Below, piece by piece: positions 7,829 to 16,050 of a stretch of DNA of 22,292 nucleotides; position 1 is the stretch's first letter; every line of letters begins with the position of its first letter. The position numbers and the translations under genes are program-made. Source of the DNA: Chloroflexota bacterium (lineage in GTDB: Bacteria; Chloroflexota; Ktedonobacteria; Ktedonobacterales; Ktedonobacteraceae); assembly GCA_005879655.1 (NCBI GenBank), contig VBJK01000139.1, forward strand, positions 1 through 22,292, read 5' to 3'. The notes beneath the pieces were generated by a model. It was given only the letters and a program-made list of their open reading frames with translations. It was not told where the DNA came from and did no database searches.

Positions 7829-9859
7829 TTAGCCGAGCCACCAATCAGCTATATTGCACGTCATTGCCGATTGGTCGGGGTGAGGCAAAACATTGTGCAC
7901 ATGCTCACTCGCCACGACAATAGTGTTTTCTAGATAGAGAGGTATTATATATGCCTGTTCGGCTAAACGCTCCAAAAAACGATGGTAAGCGGCTCTGCGT
8001 TCAGCAAAAGACACATTATAGCGCCCTTGCGTCAGGCTTTGGTCAATAATTGTATCATAAACATGCCCATAGTTGCCCAGATCAGGGTGAGTGGCGTCCG
8101 GTATTTGCGAGGAATGAAAAACGCTATATTCCTCATCCGGTTCAGGACTATTGGCATAGGTAAAGAGGGAGAGGTCATAAGCCCCGGTGGCTAGAATACC
8201 ACCTCGCGTATACCCGCCAAAAAAGTCACTGAGATGATAGTACAAGATCTGTACCTGTATGCCCACTAGTCCTAGTGCACGTTGTACCTCTTGCGCCAGC
8301 GCCACACGCAACGGATTATCCTCTGTAGTCGCCAGACGTATACGACAGAGCTGCCCGTCCTTCCACAAGACGCCATGCTGATCGGGTAGCCAGCCAGCTT
8401 GCGCCAGTAACGAGCGAGCTGTCGCAAGATCATACGCACTCGGCGCAATGGTTGCGTCGTAGAACAGCGAAGGTTGAGGCTCGACCTGCGTTACACGCCT
8501 CTTGCAATCCGGTTCGTGTAAGACTGTCTTGAGCATTGCACAGATATCGAGCGACAATTGTACAGCCTTACGCACCCTGATATCCTGAAAGAGAGGTTGT
8601 GCCATGTTAAAATCCAGATGCTCATAGGAGGCCGCAGACGTTTGTAGCATATGCATAACAGCGGGCACATGTGCTACAGGCGGGAGATCATACTCGTGAT
8701 AGCCCGGCGTAACCGTCACCTGCTGCTGTTGTAGCGCCGCCAGCAGTTCAGGCATACTCCCGTACGCCTGATAGATTAGACGCGCCAGGTAGGGACCATG
8801 AAAGGTTGTTGAGGTATAGTAGGGATTAGGAACAAGCGTATAGCGCTGACCCACCAGCATATTGAGCACTTTATAAGGACCGCTTGTCACCTGTGGGATC
8901 TGGTAGACAGCCCGCGTATTCTGTAGCGCTATGGGTTGCCAATGGCTCCAGGCGTGTCTGGGGGCGGCATAGGGCAGATAAAACAGGTAAGGACCAAACG
9001 GCTGTTTCATATGTAGCACAACGGTATACTGATCAAGCGTCTCAATACGAGCGATCTGGTCATAGCCGCTGGCGATGGTTGCGCCAGTATCAGGATCTTG
9101 ATTCAGACTCCACCAGTACTGAAAGTCGTCCGCGCTGATTGGCTGACCATCCGACCAGCGTAAATCATGGCGTAAATGCAACATAATCGTTTTGCCGCCA
9201 TCGAGTACGCCACCATTCTCCGGCAATGGGACCTCGCTTAACTGGTCAGCATGCACATGAAAGTGATGATCGAAAAAGACTGGTCTTCCCCAGAGAGCGT
9301 TATCAAGCATGAGATCGCTATCAGAGCTAGCAAATAAGGGATTAGCAGTACCAGGGAAATGAGTATCCCCCAGTGTCAACTCACCAGTAGGGGTACGTTG
9401 CGCGGGTGGTGTAAAAGTGTACGTGCCGAAAAGAGGCGAGTGTACGGCTGTATTAGATGTAGAGTTACAGCCTACAATGATCAACAACAAGAAAACCGTA
9501 GCTGCGCAATTTATTGCGCGTATGATGTTTTTATATAACACACGCGCAATAAATTGCGCAACTACGGTTTTCTTGTTGTTTTTATGTAACACGCGCGCAA
9601 TAAATTGCGCAGCTACGGGTGTGCTTATGCTTTTGTACAACACACGCGCAATAAATTGCGCAGCTACGGTTTTCTTGTTGTTTTTATGCAACACGCGCGC
9701 AATAAATTGCGCAGCTACGGGTGTGCTTATGCTTTTGTACAACACACGCGCAATAAATTGCGCAGCTACGGTTTTCTTGTTGTTTTTATGTAACACGCGC
9801 GCAATAAATTGCGCAGTCACAGTTCGTGTCGGTGATGCCGCAGGTGCATCATGGGTCAT
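7829..9859 (-). CDS. Family 5 solute-binding lipoprotein with repeat-expanded N terminus
   Basis: 676 residues from the chosen ATG at 9859, which has GGAG 6 bases upstream and overlaps the end of the preceding gene by 11 bases. The body from about residue 155 matches extracytoplasmic solute-binding proteins of ABC transporters, family 5 (peptides, nickel and related substrates). Markers are LRHDLRWSDGQPISADDF (229-246) and later the DIRVRKAVQLSLD segment. The lipobox LIIVGC ends at Cys131. Between the start and the lipobox lie six 17-residue repeats of AAQFIARVLHKNNKKTV and AAQFIARVLYKSISTPV type, encoded by a palindromic DNA array. The hydrophobic core of the signal peptide (AINCAATVFLLL) is itself read from the final inverted repeat copy. 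A GTG at 9541 would give a normal-length signal peptide but has no ribosome site. No permease genes adjoin. Confidence 0.82.
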   Translation of the reverse strand: MTHDAPAASPTRTVTAQFIARVLHKNNKKTVAAQFIARVLYKSISTPVAAQFIARVLHKNNKKTVAAQFIARVLYKSISTPVAAQFIARVLHKNNKKTVVAQFIARVLYKNIIRAINCAATVFLLLIIVGCNSTSNTAVHSPLFGTYTFTPPAQRTPTGELTLGDTHFPGTANPLFASSDSDLMLDNALWGRPVFFDHHFHVHADQLSEVPLPENGGVLDGGKTIMLHLRHDLRWSDGQPISADDFQYWWSLNQDPDTGATIASGYDQIARIETLDQYTVVLHMKQPFGPYLFYLPYAAPRHAWSHWQPIALQNTRAVYQIPQVTSGPYKVLNMLVGQRYTLVPNPYYTSTTFHGPYLARLIYQAYGSMPELLAALQQQQVTVTPGYHEYDLPPVAHVPAVMHMLQTSAASYEHLDFNMAQPLFQDIRVRKAVQLSLDICAMLKTVLHEPDCKRRVTQVEPQPSLFYDATIAPSAYDLATARSLLAQAGWLPDQHGVLWKDGQLCRIRLATTEDNPLRVALAQEVQRALGLVGIQVQILYYHLSDFFGGYTRGGILATGAYDLSLFTYANSPEPDEEYSVFHSSQIPDATHPDLGNYGHVYDTIIDQSLTQGRYNVSFAERRAAYHRFLERLAEQAYIIPLYLENTIVVASEHVHNVLPHPDQSAMTCNIADWWLG
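9482..9816. repeat. 51-bp palindromic tandem array inside a coding region
   Basis: Six direct copies of GCGCAATAAATTGCGC begin at 9544, 9595, 9646, 9697, 9748 and 9799, exactly 51 bases apart. Two spacer types alternate (one with GTTTTCTTGTTG, one with GTGTGCTTATGC), giving a 102-base higher-order period. One inverted copy at 9482-9520 forms a long hairpin with 9543-9580. Since 51 is 17 codons, the array keeps the minus-strand frame open. The last copy (9799-9816) has diverged flanks. It is related to the palindrome at 4373-4418. Confidence 0.92.
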
Positions 9860-11081
9860 CGTCAGCTCCAACCACAATAATGGCTGGACGGTCAGGATTA
9901 CTGTTATCGGAGATCTGCGAAACAGTCATTCCTGCTGGACGTGTGGCACAGTGCGTCACACTCTCAATGCGGCGAGCCGTACGCATAAAATGGTTCACAT
10001 CAAAAACATGCAATGACGTTGCAATGTTTACTAACAGGTCGCGGCTGATCCCATCTCCATACCCCTGAATCCAGAAAATCACCCCACTGCGCTCATAGAT
10101 CAACTCACCACTGCCATCGTAAACCCATTTACGCGGCGACTTATTAATCGAGACCCATTGGCCATCGACATAGATAGCAGCTTGTTTATTGGCACCGATA
10201 AGCACTTGATGAGCGGCACCTAATTTTACCCCCTGCAAAACTTTGCCATCACCTAATGGCTTAAACTCCCAGATGATAAGCTGCCTGGCGAGACTTTGAT
10301 CTTCTACGCGCGCACTATGAGCAGACATTGCACCAGCATCAGTATCATCGGCATCCTCAGCAGGAGGAACATAGGTACAGACGAACATCAGAAGCGGGCC
10401 ATCCGTCCATGTTTGATCGGAACCATCATAAAGATACAGTTTAGAAACAGTATAGTTATCGGGCAGAGATGGCCAGTAAATGGGAAATTGCAGCAACCTG
10501 GACGCCTGGATCAGATCTAACTGTTTTTCGTCAGACAGAGCAGGAGCAGCACTGGCTTGCTGCTCAGACGACGGTTGTTGCGGTAATGCTCGTCCCACCG
10601 GGGGAGCATCACGATACTGCACGACACCGGAGTGAGGGCCAGCAAACAGATAGACCAGACCTGAAGCAAACGCCGTGCTCGTCACCATCATCGTCATGAG
10701 CATGAAACACACGCACACACAGGCACCCACTAGATAGCTACGACGCGCTGGCAATACATCCTTGAAGCCCTGCCACAGAGAAACGCGTACAGAACGAATA
10801 AGACTACGATGCAACTTAAGACGGCGGAAGACACGTACATACGTTTTCTGTTCTAGTCCAGGCCTCACAGGCTCAAAACGTGAATTTTCCGCATCTAACA
10901 GAGTCGTCACAAAGAGAGGTGGCATCTCCTCCTTCTCAAGAGAAAAAAGGGCACCTAATTCCTGAGCAAAGGCCAGATCCTCCTCAGAAAAATCATCTGG
11001 AAGACCTGATGCCAGCATGGGCCGGTCAGCAAAACTGTCTTCCGGTTCATAGAGACGTGGGTCAAATTCGCTCATACTCAT
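9849..11081 (-). CDS. One-pass membrane protein in anti-sigma position
   Basis: 410 residues from the ATG at 11081, which has AAGGA 8 bases upstream; nearby ATGs at 11087 and 11075 fit less well. An acidic N-terminal region (about 1-75) and a basic stretch (about 80-112) precede one membrane segment at about residues 116-148. A large outer domain follows that I do not recognise, with WPSLPDNYTV, DGQWVSIN and a YGDGISRDLLVNIA segment. No zinc-binding anti-sigma HxxxCxxC motif is visible. Its start overlaps the sigma gene by 20 bases and its end overlaps the lipoprotein gene by 11, so the three are probably translated together. By position, an anti-sigma or sensor role for the adjacent sigma factor is likely but unproven. 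Confidence 0.75.
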   Translation of the reverse strand: MSMSEFDPRLYEPEDSFADRPMLASGLPDDFSEEDLAFAQELGALFSLEKEEMPPLFVTTLLDAENSRFEPVRPGLEQKTYVRVFRRLKLHRSLIRSVRVSLWQGFKDVLPARRSYLVGACVCVCFMLMTMMVTSTAFASGLVYLFAGPHSGVVQYRDAPPVGRALPQQPSSEQQASAAPALSDEKQLDLIQASRLLQFPIYWPSLPDNYTVSKLYLYDGSDQTWTDGPLLMFVCTYVPPAEDADDTDAGAMSAHSARVEDQSLARQLIIWEFKPLGDGKVLQGVKLGAAHQVLIGANKQAAIYVDGQWVSINKSPRKWVYDGSGELIYERSGVIFWIQGYGDGISRDLLVNIATSLHVFDVNHFMRTARRIESVTHCATRPAGMTVSQISDNSNPDRPAIIVVGADDDP

Positions 11082-11672
11082 GTGCATATTCCTTGAGCGC
11101 TTCGCGTAAGTTTTTCCGCGCTCGCCATAGACGAGTGTCAACGGCGTGACGGGTCAGGCCCGTTTTTGTTGCCAGTTCCTCCGTGCTAGCAAATTTGAAA
11201 TACCGCTGATAAATCAAATAGCGATCTAGCTCAGGTAGCGTGGCCAGAGCCTGGCGCAATTCTTCGCGCCTTTCACTTTGTTCAACTAAATGTTCCATGC
11301 TCGCTTCAGGATGTGGTGGTAGCGTTACACGATGATTGCTCTCAAATCCCCATCCATGTGACGCAAATTATGTGTCTGGCGACGACACAATTGACGACGG
11401 CGGTCCAAGGCAATATACTTGGCTCGCATCGTCAACCATGTACGTAACGTTCCACGCTTTGCGTCAAAAGTGTCAATCTCTTGCCATACTGCAACAAATA
11501 AGTCATTAACACACTCTTCAGCATCTTGCGCTACGCCAATGCCATCCAGCACCACACGAATAAAATAAAATAGTTCACGAGAATATCGAGCAATAAGTGT
11601 CTCTAATGCTTCAGGATCGCGCTCCATCAACCTTTGGGCGAGGTCATCATCTGACCAATCACATCGTACCAT
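11062..11672 (-). pseudogene. ECF sigma factor, interrupted by a frameshift
   Basis: The 5' part (11672-11325) encodes sigma region 2: LIARYSRELFYFIRVVL, an EECVNDLFVAVWQEID helix and WLTMRAKYIALDRRR, the -10-recognition area. The 3' part (to 11062) encodes region 4: LPELDRYLIYQRYFKFAS, then the helix-turn-helix TEELATKTGLTRHAVDTRL. The two lie in different frames. The switch is near the GGGG at about 11346-11349; there the second frame reads GFESNHRVTLPPHPEASME and joins smoothly to region 4. The span is 611 bases, and one added base would give 203 residues, normal for this family. The ATG at 11672 has AAGGAG 5 bases upstream. It may be a true mutation or a base-calling error. Confidence 0.8.
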
Positions 11673-12210
11673 CTTTGCTCCTTACAGATCAGTGTATATC
11701 TCTGTGTAATTAGCGGAGCTACCCTGCTTGTTACACAACAACTTACCACGGAGGGGTAGAGACATACGGGATCAGTGGCTCGCCATCATCATGATAAATA
11801 TACTACGTCATTGCGAGGTTATTTTTCTCATGACGGAGGCTGCTTACAACTTCTGTAGTAAAGAACGCCAAATCTTACGCTCTCTGATGCTTCTCGCTTC
11901 ATTCAATAAAGGGCAATCCCTTGTGGTCAATACCGTTCAAATAAGCCTCCCACCGCCGCGCAGGGCACCCACAAGGGATGCCCCTACAATGGTACGAATC
12001 GGCTTGTGGTGCGCGTTCGTACCATTGTAGGGGCATCCCTTGTGGGTACCCTGCGGACCCTTATTTCACCGGTATTGTCCCTTGTGGTTGCCCTGCGGAC
12101 GGCTTATTCTTCTGAAATTGCGCCACCAATTTCATCCTTCATGGTGCCATACCATGGCATGGACTACTTGAACGGTATTGTCCCTTATGGTTGCCCTACT
12201 CGGTGACAAT
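11673..12210. other. Gene-free stretch rich in inverted repeats
   Basis: No gene was seen. The half near 11673 must hold the sigma-operon promoter; I could not pick a confident one. The rest is a nested repeat: an outer pair (about 11910-11938 with 12170-12197) around the MITE-like hairpin at 11956-12056, plus a third partial copy of GGTATTGTCCCTTGTGGTTG at about 12071-12090. Confidence 0.5.
11956..12056. repeat. MITE-like long inverted repeat
   Basis: Arms at 11956-11998 and 12016-12056 are inverted copies with a few differences. They carry CAGGGCACCCACAAGGGATG and then CCCCTACAATGGTACGAA, around a 17-base loop. It shares the core of the element at 2192-2310. Confidence 0.85.
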
Positions 12211-14019
12211 TTAGCGCATATTCAATACGGGAATCTTCGAGACGCTCCAGCGATCATTGGGGCTAGAGACTTCAAACTGGACCATCGAGATGGCATCTGT
12301 GGGGCAACGTACGATACAGAGACCACAACGGATACACTTTTCCTCATCGATAATCATATCAGCGCCGCCGCTCCAAGACTGCGTGCCTTGATGCATTGGA
12401 TCGCCCTTTACAACGCGCGACAGACCCTCCATACTGATGCAGTCATAAGGACAGATGTCAACACAGCCTGAACAAAGGATACAGATCGAGGGATCGATCA
12501 TGATATTCAATTGGCATTGTAGGCAGCGGCGCGCCTGCACCACGGCCTGATCTGGCGTATACCCCGTCTCAGTCTCACGCGTATTGCTATAGCGCAACTT
12601 CAATGGCAGGGAAGGGATCATCTCGTGCGCAATCGACTCGTAGTTGTCAACCATACCACGGCGATAATCGGGCAACTCGATCTCTTCGGCTACTTCAGCG
12701 GGCTTATCGAGACCACCGAGATAGCGATTAATAGCAGCTGCAACATCGCGCCCATCGCCAATGGCTGATATCAGATTACGCGCGCCCTGCGTGTAGTCAC
12801 CACCGGCGAACAAGCCAGGGCGGCTCGTCATCCAGCTATCCACGTCAATGAGCGGGAGGTCCCACTTGTTGACCTCAATGCCCAGCTCTGCGGCCTGTAT
12901 CCAGGAGGCATCGCTATCCTGACCAAAGGCGGCAATGACAGTATCCACCTCGATGTCAAACTCGGTGCCAGGAATGGCAATGGGGCGACGACGGCCACTC
13001 GCATCGGGATCACCCAGCTTATTGCGGATAAAGCGAATCCCGCTCGTATGCACGCCATCTTTGTTCAAGACTGCAACCTGAGTCACCAGATACTGGAATT
13101 CGACAAACTCCAGTTTGGCCTCATCAACCTCGTACTCATCCGAAGGCTGCTCCTCCTGCGAGCGGCGATACATGACATAGACCTTCTCAGCTCCGAAACG
13201 GATAGCCGTACGGCAGCAGTCCATTGCCGTAAAGCCAGCACCCAGCACAGCTACGCGTTTGCCAATAAAGGCAGGCTCGCCATAATTGGTCTTCTCTAGC
13301 AAGCGAATACCATCCTCAACGCCTTGCAGGTTGGCACCAGGAATGACCTTATTATCGGGGCCGGTAATGGCTTTGGGAATATAACATCCGGCGGCGATGA
13401 AGACTGCATCATACTCTTTGACCAAGTCGCTGAGCTGCACATCGCGTCCGACCTTAATGTTATACTTCACCTCAACGCCCAGGTCTTCCATATATTCGTC
13501 ACACTCTTCACGTGTGATATCGCGGGGGAGACGCCAGACGGGAATACCATTCACCATCACACCGCCAGCAGTGGGATACTGCTCGTAAATAGTCACCGGG
13601 TAGCCCATCTCACGCAGGTCGCGCGCGCAGGCTAGACCAGCAGACCCTGCCCCAATAATGGCTACCTTCTGATCTTTAGTAGTTGCCGGTTGCTCGGCAT
13701 GATGACGATACTCGCGGTGATCAGCGGCTGCGCGTTTCAACCAACAGATGGCAATGGGCTTGCCGTCGATTTTATTGCGGCGGCAAACAGGCTCACAGGG
13801 GCGTGCACAGGTGCGTCCCAGCACACCTGGTACGACATTTGCTTTGCGGTTCAGCAGATAGGCTTCATCAAAGCGGGCCTGCGAAATAAGACCAATATAG
13901 GTTGATACATCGGTATGAGCCGGACAACCAACTTGACAGGGTATATTTGTTTGATACCAGTCCGGCGTGACAGTTACCGAGCGGTATCGAGCTTCCAAAT
14001 CACTATCTGGATCAATCAT
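12211..14019 (-). CDS. GltD-like FAD/NAD(P) oxidoreductase with C-terminal ferredoxin domain
   Basis: 602 residues. An N-terminal cysteine-rich region (CQVGCP at 28-33; CARPCEPVC at 71-79) matches the iron-sulfur helical domain of the glutamate synthase small chain. Then come an FAD-binding GAGSAG (123-128) and an NAD(P)-binding GAGFTA (260-265), with a closing GLFAGGDYTQGARNLISAIG (402-421). The C terminus adds two [4Fe-4S] ferredoxin motifs, CILCSGCVDICP (513-524) and CIRCGLCIVRCP (562-573). The protein should pass electrons from NAD(P)H through FAD and iron-sulfur clusters to a partner. No large glutamate synthase subunit lies in the window, so glutamate synthesis is not shown. The start has GGAGG 6 bases upstream. 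Its neighbours offer no clue to the partner. Confidence 0.85.
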   Translation of the reverse strand: MIDPDSDLEARYRSVTVTPDWYQTNIPCQVGCPAHTDVSTYIGLISQARFDEAYLLNRKANVVPGVLGRTCARPCEPVCRRNKIDGKPIAICWLKRAAADHREYRHHAEQPATTKDQKVAIIGAGSAGLACARDLREMGYPVTIYEQYPTAGGVMVNGIPVWRLPRDITREECDEYMEDLGVEVKYNIKVGRDVQLSDLVKEYDAVFIAAGCYIPKAITGPDNKVIPGANLQGVEDGIRLLEKTNYGEPAFIGKRVAVLGAGFTAMDCCRTAIRFGAEKVYVMYRRSQEEQPSDEYEVDEAKLEFVEFQYLVTQVAVLNKDGVHTSGIRFIRNKLGDPDASGRRRPIAIPGTEFDIEVDTVIAAFGQDSDASWIQAAELGIEVNKWDLPLIDVDSWMTSRPGLFAGGDYTQGARNLISAIGDGRDVAAAINRYLGGLDKPAEVAEEIELPDYRRGMVDNYESIAHEMIPSLPLKLRYSNTRETETGYTPDQAVVQARRCLQCQLNIMIDPSICILCSGCVDICPYDCISMEGLSRVVKGDPMHQGTQSWSGGADMIIDEEKCIRCGLCIVRCPTDAISMVQFEVSSPNDRWSVSKIPVLNMR

Positions 14020-14189
14020 CTAAACCTCCGCCTCTGGATAGCCCTGCGCTGCACACAGGGGGAGGAAAGAGGCGTTCCTTTGTCGTAGCCCTTCGACCAG
14101 CCCCCGCGCAGAGACGAATGGGGTTTCTGCGTCAAAAGGTCCTGTTCAAGATACTTTTCCTCGTGACACGGCGGGTTCCGTTCTGTCAG

Positions 14190-14219
14190 ATTATAGCATA
14201 GGCCCGCTCGGTGGAACAA
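14190..14219 (-). promoter_or_regulatory. Promoter of the GltD-like gene
   Basis: On the minus strand there is a perfect TATAAT -10 box (14195-14190) preceded by TGC, an extended -10. TTGTTC lies 18 bases upstream as a weak -35 box. The leader to the start codon would be about 165 bases. Confidence 0.5.
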
Positions 14220-14276
14220 GATTGTGTGGTTCATCCCCAAGGTCCAATGTCGCTTAAGGCTCGCCCGCACGCGTGC

Positions 14277-14350
14277 GAGGCAAGCACAAGGGACAATACT
14301 GATGAAATAAGCCCCACCGCCGTGCAGGGCACCCACAAGGGATTGCCTCT
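14277..14350. repeat. Degraded half of a dispersed repeat
   Basis: It contains GGCAAGCACAAGGGACAATA and then GCAGGGCACCCACAAGGGAT. No matching inverted arm is found nearby. It resembles the left half and left flank of the nested element at 11910-12197 and is probably a decayed copy. Confidence 0.55.
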
Positions 14351-14374
14351 ACAATGACACGGATACCCCTCGGA

Positions 14375-15991
14375 CTATGTTTCTGGCGCTCGCTCACGGC
14401 AGACTTTGCAAAAGCTTGCGCCTGGCCGATTCATATGTCCACAAGGCCACGCCTTCAGGGACAGCGTTTGTCCTGTTCCCCCTGAGTCAGGTGACTGGCT
14501 CGTCGTTAGCAGAGATGATGTCGATGCGGTGATGCCAGATACGTTCTTACTATCCTCCTTCTTGGGGGGATGCACATTTCTCTTGCGCATTAACATAGTA
14601 AGACAGATAGCCAGCATGAGGAGCAGGACAACTCCACCGATCATGATAGCCCACGCTTGCCACGGAGCAAGACTAAAAGGATGAGCAACGGAGGACGAGG
14701 AATTGGAACCCTGACTCACGTGTTGTCCCTGTGTGGGCGTTGGCGAAACAAAAGGAGTAGGCTCTGCCTCTGCCTGTGTCCGTGCCTCGGTGAGCAATGG
14801 TTGTACGGCCTGGAATTGCGGATAGCTGCGTGCCAAGTGGGTAAATTCCTGCTCTGCCTTATGCCAATGACCAGGGGTCGTCGCTGCGTAATCGTTATAT
14901 GCCTGACTCCACAACTTCTGGAATGGGCCAGGGGTCAGATCCAGATTGATGCTCTGTGCCAGCTGAAGCGCACTCTTGCTTGCCTGTAGGAAACTGACGC
15001 CAGGGCTATTAGGGAGAACAAAGCTTTCAGTCCCAACAATTTCACCCTGACTATTAAGAGCGGGGCTACCATCATTGCCATCGTTAATACTATTACCAAT
15101 CTGGATCAATGGCGGGCCACTCTCACTCGACTTTATTGAGCTTACAACGACAGAAGTAGGAGAGGAAGTCAAAAATGCCTGTGGCTTGAGCATTGCGTCC
15201 CCATTCACCGCAACACTCGCTGTATCTGTTGTCGTGGGCACATGTACAATGGCTTCATCTTTTTGGTCAAAGGGACTGTGTGCCTTGATAGCATCAACCG
15301 TCATCACTGAAGTACTTGGTAGACTTTGCAGATCGGGTGCTGCATAAGGACCGGCGTAGTCTGTACTTAGATAAACACGAATGGTGGGAGAAGCATAGAC
15401 AGCACTTGATTGAAGCGTGCCACTTGTCAGTTGCTGAAGCACATCCTTCGCCGTAACTTGTGCGGAACCTGCTTTGGCATTGTGGTTGATATAATTGGCA
15501 ACGTCCTGGGCTGCTGCCGCGTAAAGCTTCGGGTTAAGTACTTGATCGGGTGGGTGCACCACGTGATCGGCGGTCAAAACATCGCCTTGCGAGCTAATAA
15601 ATATCCCAGTGCCTATAGATGAAAGTCGATAATTGCCATTAGTTTGTTGTGGAAAGGATACACTCGTGGTCGGAGGAAACTGAACCGTAAGATGCCCAAG
15701 AACATCTGTCCAGAGGCGTACAGTAGCGGGTTTAGCGATAGTCACTGCCCGCCCAGCCGGGTCGCTGACAGCTCTCGCTGCTATGTTCTGGTGACTCTGA
15801 GCATAGAGCTGTTGAGGTGCTAGTAGATTAACACTTGCAAATACGCTAACACACCAGAGTCCAATTGCCAATAACGAGTATCTTAAAGCATGTGGATGTC
15901 GAGAAGTGTCAGAGCCTTTGCTGGGCTTTGTCTTTTTCGTTACGAAAATCATCTTGCTGCTCTCTAGCGATGCCAGAAGTGTAGTCGCCAT
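14375..15991 (-). CDS. Membrane-anchored trypsin-like protein with zinc ribbon
   Basis: 538 residues. A membrane segment or uncleaved signal lies at about 37-57, then an outer domain with the trypsin-like fold: GTGIFISSQGDVLTADHVV (127-145, His143), DEAIVHV (245-251, possible Asp) and GNDGSPALNSQGEIVG (305-320). In active relatives the last motif is GNSGGP; here the nucleophile position (307) is Asp, with Ser two residues later, so it may be proteolytically dead. A Pro/Ser/Thr linker follows, then a second membrane segment (446-468) and a cytoplasmic tail ending in a zinc ribbon, CGHMNRPGASFCKVC (517-531). An ATG at 15952 is an alternative start. The gene lies 59 bases after the EAD1-like gene, so the two probably share a transcript. 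Confidence 0.8.
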   Translation of the reverse strand: MATTLLASLESSKMIFVTKKTKPSKGSDTSRHPHALRYSLLAIGLWCVSVFASVNLLAPQQLYAQSHQNIAARAVSDPAGRAVTIAKPATVRLWTDVLGHLTVQFPPTTSVSFPQQTNGNYRLSSIGTGIFISSQGDVLTADHVVHPPDQVLNPKLYAAAAQDVANYINHNAKAGSAQVTAKDVLQQLTSGTLQSSAVYASPTIRVYLSTDYAGPYAAPDLQSLPSTSVMTVDAIKAHSPFDQKDEAIVHVPTTTDTASVAVNGDAMLKPQAFLTSSPTSVVVSSIKSSESGPPLIQIGNSINDGNDGSPALNSQGEIVGTESFVLPNSPGVSFLQASKSALQLAQSINLDLTPGPFQKLWSQAYNDYAATTPGHWHKAEQEFTHLARSYPQFQAVQPLLTEARTQAEAEPTPFVSPTPTQGQHVSQGSNSSSSVAHPFSLAPWQAWAIMIGGVVLLLMLAICLTMLMRKRNVHPPKKEDSKNVSGITASTSSLLTTSQSPDSGGTGQTLSLKAWPCGHMNRPGASFCKVCRERAPET

Positions 15992-16050
15992 GCCGCCTGC
16001 TGTAGTGATTGTAACACTTTTTGAAGCCTTTATGCTTAGGAAACTGATCC

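Larger units (their letters stand above)
14020..14374. other. Gene-free stretch with promoter and repeat remnants
   Basis: No credible gene; the open frame spanning most of it on the minus strand is repeat-derived. It holds the promoter at 14190-14219 and repeat remnants from about 14277 to 14350, including CAGGGCACCCACAAGGGATT. The remnant's left flank (AATAAGCC..CCACCGCCG) matches that at 11940-11960. Confidence 0.5.

Noticed and set aside
9482..9816. Possible CRISPR array (regular palindromic repeats with spacers)
   Set aside because: The spacers are not unique: two sequences alternate. The period is 51 bases in frame with a gene, and there are no cas genes.
9417..10016. Plus-strand open frame across the repeat array
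   Set aside because: The frame is open only because the palindromic units are a multiple of three; it overlaps two well-supported minus-strand genes and has no ribosome site.
11325..11349. Programmed -1 frameshifting in the sigma gene
   Set aside because: No X-XXY-YYZ slippery heptamer in the right frame; a simple indel or base-calling error is more likely.
14016..14336. Minus-strand open frame upstream of the GltD-like gene
   Set aside because: It consists of repeat remnants and leader sequence, shows no family features, and contains the gene's promoter.
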